Shown one piece after another: positions 34,977 to 45,300 of a stretch of DNA of 64,000 nucleotides. The DNA comes from Denticeps clupeoides. Taxonomy: Eukaryota; Chordata; Actinopteri; Clupeiformes; Denticipitidae. Position numbers and translations under genes: made by a program. The DNA lies in contig NC_041719.1 in assembly GCF_900700375.1 (NCBI RefSeq), positions 11,673,734 through 11,737,733 of the forward strand, in the 5' to 3' direction. Position 1 is the first letter of the stretch, and every line of letters begins with the position of its first letter. The notes under the pieces were generated by a model. That model saw only the letters and a program-made list of their open reading frames with translations, was not told the DNA's origin and made no database searches.

Positions 34977-35996
34977 TTATGAAACTGCTCTTTGTTTCTT
35001 AAATTCAAAATCGCCTCGCTGTTCAATCAGCTGAGCCATGTTTTCTCCAGTCTCATCCAGAAAGTCTTCACTCGACTGAATGCCTTGAGCAGCCAGGATC
35101 TGAGTGAGTAGAGCTGCCGCGATAGCCTCTGACTGACACAGACTGTGCTTCACCCAGTGTGTGACGTTCCTCTGCGGCTCAATGACCAGCAGCCCGGGTG
35201 TGTTGGATCTAAGCGATGGTGGCGTCTCTCGGAGGTTGCGCTGAAGGAAGCTTGTGTACCTCCGGATAATGCTGGGGAAGCCGGTCCTGTATGAGAGACG
35301 CAGCGACTCCGCAGAGCCCCTAGGAACAGATCCCAGGCGTATTCCGTGGATCCTGATGTGTAAATGAATGGCTGCACCGTTGAGCCACTGCTTGATGGCA
35401 GCTGAAGATACCCGACGACGGAGAGTCATGCCCTCAAAGAGGCGGATCAGTTCAATCTTCAGGTTTTGGTCACAGATCTCAGTGACATCTGCCATCTTTT
35501 CGTTGTCGTTGACCACTTCTGGAACAGTCTTCATATACTCACGCAAGATGCTGCCAATTCTCGAGGTGTCTGATGCTGTGATCCTCTGGATTGGACCAAT
35601 CGCATCTTGACCAGTCATTTGATTAGCCAACAAATCCAGGAATATTGACAGCGCCAGTGCAACAACTCCCACATTCCCAAAAGCTACCTTGGTACCAAAA
35701 GTAGATGAAACGTTCTGGCTAAACAGGGTCAGCTGCTCGGGGGACAGACGCTGCTGAATGCTCTCATACTGGTCCTGAAGAGCTGCAGCAGAACTCAGGG
35801 ACAGATAGGATGCAAGGCTTCCATCGAGCGAGATGTCTGGGATGATGCCGTTCTCTTGTGCAAGCGAAAAGAGACTTTGTATGGTCTCTGAAGACGGATT
35901 GCAAGCATTATTCCCCATGACTGTTTGGTCACTCGAGGGAACCCATGAGGATTCGAAGGAAGGACAGTCAGCTGGTTTATGTTCTACGTGGAACAT
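34977..35996 (-). CDS. Unrecognised intronless gene
   Basis: A single open frame of 339 codons with an ATG at 35996-35994; a second ATG at codon 27 (MGNNACN) would give 313 aa. I do not recognise the family. Visible features are a hydrophobic stretch (GVVALALSIFLDLLA, about residues 110-126), possibly a membrane-inserting or buried helix. A basic, helix-rich second half contains a run of arginines (LRRRVSS, SIIRRYTSFLQRNLRE), and the tail is charged. There is no signal peptide, no obvious catalytic motif and no zinc-binding cysteine pattern. Balanced amino-acid composition and length argue that it is a real gene and not a chance frame. No reverse-transcriptase or other retrogene-donor resemblance was noticed. 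It is convergent with prpf38a. Confidence 0.7.
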   Translation of the reverse strand: MFHVEHKPADCPSFESSWVPSSDQTVMGNNACNPSSETIQSLFSLAQENGIIPDISLDGSLASYLSLSSAAALQDQYESIQQRLSPEQLTLFSQNVSSTFGTKVAFGNVGVVALALSIFLDLLANQMTGQDAIGPIQRITASDTSRIGSILREYMKTVPEVVNDNEKMADVTEICDQNLKIELIRLFEGMTLRRRVSSAAIKQWLNGAAIHLHIRIHGIRLGSVPRGSAESLRLSYRTGFPSIIRRYTSFLQRNLRETPPSLRSNTPGLLVIEPQRNVTHWVKHSLCQSEAIAAALLTQILAAQGIQSSEDFLDETGENMAQLIEQRGDFEFKKQRAVS

Positions 35997-36531
35997 GAAG
36001 GACTCTGATCAGGCTTGGGTAAATATTTGTACATTGATAATCTGTCTGGACAACGCACACTTTTTATTCATAATGTGTTCAACATTCAAGCTTACTTGAG
36101 TAACTTAGCTACGGAAAAATGCAAATACATCACAATATATTTGGACACTTGTTTGCATTCCTTACATTCTTATCCTTAACTATTATTTCACATGGTTTGA
36201 TGTGATACAGTCACCATTTGTGCACTGTCTGCAAAATTCATCAATTCAACTGGGAAATGTACTGTAATAACCAGTAAAAACATGTTCTTTGACTTGTTTG
36301 TGTATGTATATAAGCAAGACAGTATGGGGTAAATATATAAAAGAAATGGGGGAAAAAGTTCATTACCAAAGTCATTTGGTAAATATAACAACTGGATGTA
36401 AAAGCACACACAGTTAATTCCTGTAAAAACGAGAGGATGATATCAGGCTAGTACTTTCTTTTGGCCAAACTTTTGTCAAGCAGCAGTGTGACCTATTTAT
36501 ATGTGCTCAGACCTGGTCAGGGGGGGAGACA

Positions 36532-36942
36532 TACAGTACAGGCCAAAAGTTTAGACACACCTTCTCATTTTCTTTATTTTCGTGACCATTTACGTTGGTA
36601 GATTCTCACTGAAGACATTCTTGACATTCTCTCGATGAGCTTCAAAAGGTCGTCACCTGAAATGCTTTTCCAACAGTCTTGAAGGAGTTCCCAGAGGTGT
36701 TTAGCACTTGTTGGCCCCTTTGCCTTCACTCTGCGGTCCAGCTCACCCCAAACCATCTGGATTGGGTTCAGGTCCGGTGACTGTGGAGGTCAGGTCTCCA
36801 CTTTTTGTTAAGTACATAACTCCACATGTGTTCATTTATAGTTTTGATGCCTTCAGTGAGAATCTACCAACGTAAATGGTCATGAAAATAAAGAAAACAC
36901 ATTGAATGAGAAGATGTGTCCAAACTTTTGGCCTGTAATGTA
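36532..36942 (-). mobile_element. Short non-autonomous Tc1-type element
   Basis: About 410 bases with inverted repeats that start TACAGTACAGGCCAAAAG and end CTTTTGGCCTGTAATGTA. The pairing continues inward through AGATTCTCACTGAAG / CTTCAGTGAGAATCT. The interior on the minus strand keeps a short piece of transposase-like coding (MVWGELDRRVKAKGP). TA flanks both ends. It is an internally deleted, MITE-like derivative. Confidence 0.85.

Positions 36943-37006
<64 letters not shown>
36943..37006. repeat. TG/TA dinucleotide microsatellite
   Basis: About 11 TG units followed by about 20 TA units directly abut the right end of the Tc1-type element. Such tracts vary in length and are prone to assembly error. 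Confidence 0.9.
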
Positions 37007-37010
<4 letters not shown>

Positions 37011-37149
37011 TGTTTTCATAGTTTTTACACAAATCCAAAACACTACCAAATCTATATACGTTTAAAACGTGATGAATTTGTGCTTGTTTTTCTGGGTATT
37101 CAGTGGCACACGAAACGCCGTCAACTGGCCCCAAACGATGTTTTTTTTT

Positions 37150-37780
37150 TTTACTTTAACGCCGACAAAAGTGATGCTTTAAAAAGGAGGCTCGGCAGGA
37201 GCGACTTGTTCCATGTCTCGGTGCGGATCCGCGCTACGTGTTGAGAGGCGGCCGCGGGGCAGCAGATTTCAATTAAATAAGATTATTGGATTGGCCGCAG
37301 ATTACAGTTCTCCTTTTTCCACAACACTGATTTACAGACAGGGGGAAGAGTGTAGGCCTACAGACCCAGGTTCGTAGATGTTGTGCCGTCCTACAAAAAA
37401 TCCGGTAAGAAAGTTCATTTGTTATTTCGTTAAAAAACAAAAACAAACAAATAAATAAATAAATAAAAAAGCCCACGTGTGTTCGATCCTCTGTAGAAAC
37501 GCGGCGTGTAAATGAACCGCTCCGAAGCCGGGCTGCAGTCACCGGCTATTTAAAGTGTCGGCAGGCGCAGAGCGAACGGCTTTTCGATCTGACGGGACAA
37601 AAGCCGAAACGTCACCCGCCGCCCGGCTTCTGGATCGCTGTAAAAAGGCGCCGGGCTCGGCGTTCTGTTCGTCCAGGACCACGAGTCCAGCTCTTTATCT
37701 CTACTGGGGGGTACAGAACGGGGCCTGCAGCCTACAGAGCTGCTTTTACTGGCAAAAATGGAGGCGCTGAGGGGACATGT
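37150..37780 (+). promoter_or_regulatory. abhd8: Likely abhd8 promoter and untranslated first exon
   Basis: A GC- and CpG-richer block in otherwise AT-rich DNA, ahead of the first abhd8 coding exon. It contains GGATCCGCGCTACGTG and GGCGGCCGCGGGGC stretches. The exact start and the donor of the untranslated exon are not clear. The assignment rests on position and composition only. Confidence 0.35.
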
Positions 37781-37859
37781 GAGCCGAAACTAATCAAACT
37801 TTATATAGATTTATATAATACTTATATAATATATAAGTATATAATATATATTTATAGAG

Positions 37860-38235
37860 AGTGTGTGTATGTATGTATTAAACTTATAGTGTATGTATGT
37901 GTGTGTATATATATACACACACACATATATATAGGGAGCTATTTTAGTATAGTAACTATACTACACAGTATACTAGTACAGTAATATATTCTATATTTAT
38001 GTATGCATGTATAAAACTTGTAGTGTCTGTATGTATGTTTGTGTACACACACACACACACATATATATTTATTTATATATATAGGGAGCTGTTTTAGTAT
38101 AGTAACTATATTCTATATTTATGTATGTATGTATGTATAAAACTTATAGTGTGTGTATATATGTGTGTGTGTATATATATATACACACACACACACAGAG
38201 GGAGCTATTTTAGTATAGTAACTGTATTCTATATT
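37860..38235 (+). repeat. Three-copy tandem repeat with embedded dinucleotide tracts
   Basis: The block GGGAGCTATTTTAGTATAGT occurs three times, starting at 37934, 38084 (one change) and 38200. Each copy is preceded by a TATGTA...AACTTATAGTG segment and alternating TA/CA runs. Unit spacing is about 150 and 116 bases. It probably lies in the abhd8 5' intron. Confidence 0.8.
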
Positions 38236-38474
38236 TCTTGTTCACGTTGTCCTTTGACTTCTGATATGACTACTCCTACACTACACCAATGTAGTTAGCG
38301 ATCTGAGATCTTGTGCTCCATTGTGTTTTATTTTCTATCATAAAAACCTTCACCTAGACTCGCTTGGGTTTTATTATTAAGTTCAAGTCAAAATGTGTGA
38401 CAAGTGCAAACTAAGTAGAGCTTTTAAACCGGTGCCCTCATGTGAAGGATTTTTGTGACCTGACCACAGGGACC

Positions 38475-40684
38475 ATGTTGACCAGCGTCATGGACAGAAT
38501 CCTCTGTTGCTTGACGGGCAGATCAACCAACGTCGTGGTTCCTGTCGAGACGTCGGAACCATCGGATGGGTACGAGTTCGTGGAGGTGAAGCCGGGACGG
38601 GTGCTGCGCGTGAGACGCATCACGAACGAGCGGACAGTCGTCGAGGAGCCGGTCGCTGGCCAAGAAGGCAGCTTGAAGTGCAAGAGGAGGATCACCGTGT
38701 ACCGCAACGGGCAGCTTTTCATCGAGAACCTGAGCGACGCCGTACACCCCGAACCTTTGGACTGTCCGAACGGGGAGACGGAGCCCGGCAGCGGGGTGGA
38801 GGTGGAGGTCACGGACTGCGGCAGTAGGACAGGCCCGCCGCCCTCGGCCGGCCCCGACTCCAAACCCGGGCAGCCTGCGAACCGGCACCGGCGCAAGCCC
38901 AAGCGCACCGTGCTGATCGACTGCGAAAGGAAGGTCACCTGCTGCAAGGGCACCCACTCTGACGTGGTGGTCTTTTTCATCCACGGGGTGGGGGGGTGCC
39001 TGGACATTTGGAGGAACCAGCTGGATTACTTTTCCCACCTCGGATACGAGATAGTTGCCCCGGATCTCGCAGGACATGGTTCCAGCACCGCGCCTCAGAT
39101 TTCTGCTGCCTTCACATTCTACGCTTTGGCCGAGGACTTAAGAGTAATATTTAAGAGATACGCTAGACAGCGAAACATTCTAGTTGGCCATTCTTATGGG
39201 TGAGTTTTTTTTGTTTTTTCCCCCAAAAGCCCTTTTTCATCAAATATGCATCTTTTTGTGTCACATCTAAATTATTGTTTTGCAGAGTTTCTTTCTGCAC
39301 TTTTCTGGCCCATGAGTATCCCGAGCAGGTACACAAAGTAGTGATGATAAATGGGGGTGGTCCCACTGCTCTGGAACCCAGCATTTGCTCGGTCTTCAAC
39401 CTTCCTGCCTGTGTGCTGCAGTTCCTGTCTCCCTGCATGTCATGGAGCTTTCTCAAGTACGATAGCAACGATCATGCATGTGGTGATATGCATGATAATA
39501 AATGTATGGCTTATTAGACATACATTTATTAACATTATACCCCTTACGGTCCATGAGACTTTTATATATACATGCCAGTCAAACTACAGCTCAACAGAAC
39601 ACACCTTGTGTCTAGAACTATTGTCTAGAACAGCCTTGTGTCTCGAACGATTTGCTTTCTTAAGGACAATATTAAAATCTGGTCATATAATAGGACAGAT
39701 GCTTTAATACACATTCATAATATTGAATTGTAAAGTAGATTTAAATCATGTATTTTTTTAAGCATATTACCACACTGGTTGGGCCTGGTTTTGGTGGCAT
39801 TACATAAGATTAAGCATACAGGGAGTGCCTTGCAATGTTGTCTTCGGGATTGACAGATATTAAATTTGCACATGAATTCAAGCATTCCGATTAGTGAACC
39901 TTCTGCATATATCTTATATAGCACTGTAAAAATATCATATTTTGTCTTATATATGATTTGTGTTCATTACTTCATACAGAAAACACAACAGTGTTTTGGA
40001 ACAGTAAAAAACATACTGTCATACGTACTGCGATCATGTCCCCTGCAGGGCTGGGTTTGCACATCAAGGAGCCAAAGAGAAACAGCTTTTGAAAGAGAGC
40101 AATGCCTTCAACGTGTCTTCCTTTGTTCTGCGGGCAATGATGAGTGGACAGTACTGGCCTGAGGGGGATGAAGTGTACCATGCTGAGCTCACCGTGCCTA
40201 TCCTGTTGGTGCACGGCATGTGTGATAAGTTTGTGCCGGTTGAGGAAGACCAACGCATGGCAGAGGTACAAGTTCTTGGTTATTTCCGTGCAGTACATTG
40301 AACAGCGATCATCGGCGAAATGACTGAATTCTCAATACAGCCGTGCCACTCAAGAGATGGATGGATATATATTCTAATGCCTGGATTGTCTAATCAAAGC
40401 TTACCACTTAACTATTTAGTCATTAACGTCAAGGTCACTTCATGTTTTTGTCTCACCAGATTCTTCTCCTGGCTTTCCTTAAAGTCATTGATGAGGGCAG
40501 TCATATGGTGATGATGGAATGCCCAGACATCGTCAATACCCTCCTCCACGAGTTCTTTCTGTGGCAGCCTGACCCGCCTAAAAAGCCAAAGCAGGAAACG
40601 AAGCCCGCAAACGAGAAAGCACCTTCAGTTAATGGGGAAGTACAACCAGTCCAAGACAACAAATCCAAGACCAAGAGAAAGTGA
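38475..40684 (+). CDS. abhd8: Alpha/beta-hydrolase domain protein 8
   Basis: Predicted serine hydrolase of the ABHD family; its natural substrate is not established. Exons: 38475-39199, 39286-39456, 40049-40265, 40460-40684; 445 aa (human 439). The start chosen is [12 protein letters not shown], matching human MLTGV and lying just after a splice acceptor. An in-frame ATG at 38442 lies in the presumed intron. The N-terminal half has a conserved [16 protein letters not shown] stretch and a Gly/Pro/Arg-rich linker. The hydrolase fold starts near residue 160 with the oxyanion motif HGVGG (170-174) and the nucleophile elbow GHSYG (Ser240), split by intron 1. Asp in HGMCDKFVP and His in EGSHMVM complete a plausible triad. 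The tail is lysine-rich. It is convergent with ankle1, as its human orthologue also neighbours ANKLE1. Confidence 0.97.
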
Positions 40685-42398
40685 CATGTATTTATCTCGG
40701 AGAGGAGTGCTATTGGAGTGCCAGAGGTCCATCTTCTGACCATGAGCCATGACCATGAAAAATAGGAATATCTGTGATGAATCAGATGTTCCTTGAGAGA
40801 AGGTGGCACCTTCCTGCTTTTGCTTGAAGTTGTTTTGAACAGAGTTCAAAGATGCTTTATTTGGTACACTAAGGGATGAGGTGTTGCTGGACTGGACAGC
40901 AAAGGAAATGGACTGATGCATGACCATACTAATCATGCAATGTTGAGACACTTACTTGCATTAGGAAACAACCATCGGATCCTTCAGGTAAGATAGGAAA
41001 TATGGAATTTAGAATGTTATCAGACTTTGTTCACTTTTTTTAAATAAAAGTTTACTTGTGTTTATACTGAAACATTCAAATAAACACTGTATATTCTTCA
41101 GTAATTTGTATTGCAGAGTATCCATTGTGGGGGCGGGGAACACAGAAGCCAATGAGTTCACATGCAAGCATTCATATTTCCCCTCAAAGACCACAAAACA
41201 TAAAAAAAGGTAGAAAAAAAAAGTTCAATGTTTTATTGTAGTACAAATGATCATTTGATTAGTTTGAATTACAAAACTATAACCAACCAAAACAATGTAT
41301 GATTTAAAAAACCTTTGGTTATTGAGTTCTTAATCTCAAATTTCACCAAACGCTGTTCAGTTTTGCAATGTTTGTTGCATAAATTGCGTAATTTATAAAG
41401 ATTAAAAGCAATTCAGTGTTATATAAAAATCAGTCCATTTGTGAAAGGCTGTATTACTGCATAAAATAATTAGTCTTTAATTGAAGTGATTTAACCATAC
41501 TTAAGATTTTTTTTAACTCATTAGAAAATAGAAAAACATCAAGCCAACTCTTGGACAAACGTCATCTAAAAAGATCACAAAATATATGACATTTAATAGC
41601 TACAATAATTATAAATGTCAGTTTTGATTCCAAATGTTTTTTTTTCATTCCTGAAATGGTCTAAATGAATCATTCTAGCACATTACAAACTATTTATACT
41701 GAACTCAATGAAAAACTAATTATATTGCTACCCATAAAAACAAGAAACAATTGAGATAGCTGGAGCACTGAACATTTAGTGCATGGTTTGGCTTTTTATT
41801 ATCCATCAGTTTCCTTACGTAAACTAATGAATCACTAATGTGTTTTAATTATTCAGAATTACATGTGAAATAAACTGCTAACAAAATCAATTGCATGAAG
41901 TGTCAAAATATACAGATGCCGAAAGTAGAAACTTGAAAACGTAGATACCCGTTCACCGTTCGTTTCTCACCAGAACCCTAACATCCAGTGAAAAGAACCC
42001 TAAATCCAGTGTCCCACAAGTTCACACATGCGCGGTCATCGATGTGCAGTGTCAAAATGCATGTGTGTAATGAAAATAAATCCTGATAATGCTAAAAATG
42101 TTCACAACATTGTAGAATATATTTTCCATTTCCCCTTATTTCATAAAGGTAACAAAATGTATAAAAGAAATGTATTAAAAAAATTGAGGTTGACCTTTAA
42201 AACTGGTGGCATTATGCTGGCTAATGATTATTCATTCAAAACCAAGGATTAATTAAAATGATGGCCTATTTTTCATATGGTGGTATGAAATTAAATTGGG
42301 GTCATAATGTGGCATTTTCCCCACATGATTCTGATCCAATATAGAACATCCAGTTAGACCTTTATCTTGCAGAAGAACTGTTCCTCTCCCTTGGTTGG
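40685..42398. other. Convergent spacer between abhd8 and ankle1
   Basis: AT-rich DNA with no gene seen. The left part should be abhd8 3' UTR; AATAAA hexamers at about 41044 and 41079 are candidate ends. The right part should be ankle1 3' UTR on the minus strand. The many TTTATT hexamers make its end uncertain. No repeat of a recognised family was noticed. Confidence 0.5.
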
Positions 42399-45300
42399 TC
42401 AGTGGCCTGCTCGGATGTCTGCTGGTCTCAGCTGGCGTTCTCCCTCAGCCAGGAAGATCTGCATGGCCCTGTACAGTAGATGCACCCCAAGCTCCCGCTT
42501 CTTCTTCGCGGACCATGTTGACACCACCCCATAATAGTCTCCACGCTTTTGATTGGTCAGCATCTTCAAACCTTTGTCAAAAACCCAAAAAGTAAGACAG
42601 GCCTCTTACGCAAGTTATTATCTAGTGCATTAAATGTTATTAATTGTGACCCAGCCTTATTTCATCAAAGGTATAACAGATTTTTCTTCAAGCACATGAA
42701 TTGGCACCTGGTTGTTGCCACCTGGGCCCAGATATATAAACCGCCTGATATAAAATGACTGACCATCATTATTGTCATGAGCCTTACACTGAAAGGATGG
42801 GTACGTATGTGTGCCAGATCACTAGCCAAACCTGCCGCGTCAGTACGTTGGACATCAAGCGCGACGCCTGAATGCCATCAGCCCTGGAGAAGGGTGAGGC
42901 GAACTCACGTCTTGAAGAAGTGCACAGCAACAGGCTTAAAACGTCGAGAAAGCGAGCATACACACCAATGGCATCCACCATGCAGGCCTCCCGAGTGTAC
43001 GCCTCAACTGGGATCACATTCTGGAAGCAGTGCAAAGAGATGACGCCCTGATCAGCGTTCCACACTTGCAGGATGTGCTGCACCTTGGAGCAGAGTTTCT
43101 GAAGGGCAGAGGCGTGATGTTATTCAAGGTGCCACAGCAGCACAAGTTCGACTCGAGCACCCTGCACGTTACCTTCGCCGTCTTGTCACCCTTGTAGTAC
43201 TCGAGGGCCTCGTACAGGTGACTGTATGGCCGAGAGCGCTTGCCCTTGCCAATATAGAAGATGGCGCTGATGAACGTTTGAAAGCACTCTTTAGGGCTCA
43301 TGGATCGACTTCGGTATGGTAGGTTATTGGTGACTCTAGCCGAAGAAACAAGAGAATTCTATACATAAGGCGCACTGATAAGGGTGCTAGTTGGAGTTCG
43401 ATAGCGGCAACATTTACGAACACCGACCTGGGGTCAAGAAGCAGGTAGTTGAAGCTGGATTTAATGATGCCCTCACGCCACCTTTTGTTCTGATCCGCGT
43501 GGTCAAACTGCTCACAAAGGGCCAATTCGTCAGATGAGCAGTCAGGCAAAATAAACGTGTTCAAGGCCTGTGTTAGTTCAACACCATAATCTATGAAAAG
43601 AGGGGGAACAAAAAAAAAAAAAGATTGCATAAACAGAAAAAAATGAAATACTAGTAAGTACAAAATGATGGTACATTCAACAGAAGTACTGATGTACATA
43701 CTAGCGTTGCACTGGTTTGACAGCGACTGCTTGCTGGTGGTGGAGCCTTGCTGGAGTTGACGCAGCTTTCGAATGTAAAGAGGACGAGTTCGGCTGTTTA
43801 TAGGACCTGGTTCTTCTCCCAGTTCCACCAACTGCCTCCTGAGTGCTTTGTCAGTCATACCTTTCCCTTTCCCAGGAGTCTCTTCACAAGGCTTCACGTT
43901 TTCTTTCTCTTTGACTGGACTCGTCAAGGAGCGCCAGTCATAGAGCACAGTGTCGTCGCTCGTAGACGTGCTGATGTTGGAACTGATGGAGGTGTTGGAT
44001 GTTGGTGGGACGTGGGTCTCGATGAGTTCGTGGCCCGCCGCTGTGTCCGTGTAGAGGTACTCGACTGGCTCGTCCGTGTCCACGATCAGCGGCCGCCCCC
44101 CTGGCGTGTAGGAGAGGTTGGCCAGTGACTGGGGCTTCTGGTGACCAGACAGCCGACTCATGCTGTATCTTGGGGTGCATCCAGAGGCTGGGCTTGCGGG
44201 TGCATTTTTCCTTGGAGTTCCTGCACTGCTCACTGAGGAATATGACTCTTTAGAATCCTCATCGGTGAGCCAAGAATGTTCCACGTCTGTTCTGGAGGCT
44301 CTAATTAGTTCTTCCTGTGATGAAGTGCTTTTCATTACTTCCCTAGACCCAGTTTCACTTAAGCTGGTCAAATCATCAGTTATATACTCGTGCACCTCAA
44401 CCAGCACGTCACTCTTGAGACCTTTATCCAGTGGCTTACGTTCAGAACTTCCAGAAGGTCCAAGCAATTGTTCAACTGACCCCTTTTCTAGAATAAAAGT
44501 ATCTGCCATGCTGCCAGAAATGATTAAAGTGTCCGCCTGGCTACCTTCCTCACACGAAACAAAAGGTTTCTGCCCTTGTGGCGGACATTCTCGCCTCGCT
44601 GTCCGGCAGTGGGGAGAAGGATCGTGAATCTGAACGGGCGTGTTATCCTGTGACTTCAAGGTTCGTCGTTGCATGCGAGCTGCCGTTGGCAAGGTTTGTT
44701 CAAACAGACCGGAGGCGGAGAGGGACGGGGAACCATGACTGGTTCTCACAGAGCATCGGCTGAGCCTCGACCGGGTCCTGCCTGTGACAAAAGGACTCGC
44801 TTTCAGCTCATAATGCTCATTCTGGATTTCAGTTCCAGTGGAAGTTGATGCCTCGCATGAAAGCTGCTCTTCAGCCCCCAGTTCTAGTCCACTTGAGGTT
44901 TCTGGGCTGCCTGTCAGAAACCTCTTAATATTTCTGTTTACTCCCATTGGATCTTGGCAAGGACGTACGTTCTCTGTAAATACAAGATTATCAATCATAT
45001 CTGAAATTCTTGCTACAGACCTTTTTATATCCCCAGTCGTCACACTGATAAAATCCCTTTGTGCTCCTTGAGAATTTCCAGGTTGGAAACAAGCCCTTTC
45101 CCCCAGAAGACCGTTCCTCAAAGGATCTTCACAATTGTCCTTTAATGGTGAGGCACCTGTCTGAAATGTCGAAGCCTCGAAGGCACTGGTGTACTGGTCA
45201 CTTTCGCAGCTGCCGTACTGACTTGCGCCACTGCTGCTTCTGCTTCCCGAACCACTGGAGGACTTGGAGGGAGCTTTAAACTCATCTGTCTCCTCCGATG

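Larger units (their letters stand above)
35997..38474. other. Spacer between the intronless gene and abhd8
   Basis: No gene seen. From left to right: promoter side of the intronless gene, a short Tc1-type element (36532-36942), a TG/TA microsatellite, a GC-richer block at about 37150-37780 that is probably the abhd8 promoter and untranslated first exon, and a tandem repeat (37860-38235). The abhd8 start codon lies five bases after a good splice acceptor (TGACCACAG|G), so the transcript must begin upstream. Confidence 0.6.

Noticed and set aside
36943-38235. CRISPR-like or satellite array
   Set aside because: Repeats are dinucleotide tracts and three long tandem units without regular short repeats and unique spacers; the genome is a vertebrate's.
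38442-38474. Upstream in-frame ATG extending abhd8 by 11 codons
   Set aside because: A splice acceptor (TGACCACAG) lies between it and the conserved MLT start, so this ATG falls in the presumed intron.
38523-39077. 184-codon open frame antisense to abhd8
   Set aside because: It is the mirror of the GC-rich abhd8 coding exon, where stop codons are scarce; the sense frame matches a known protein.
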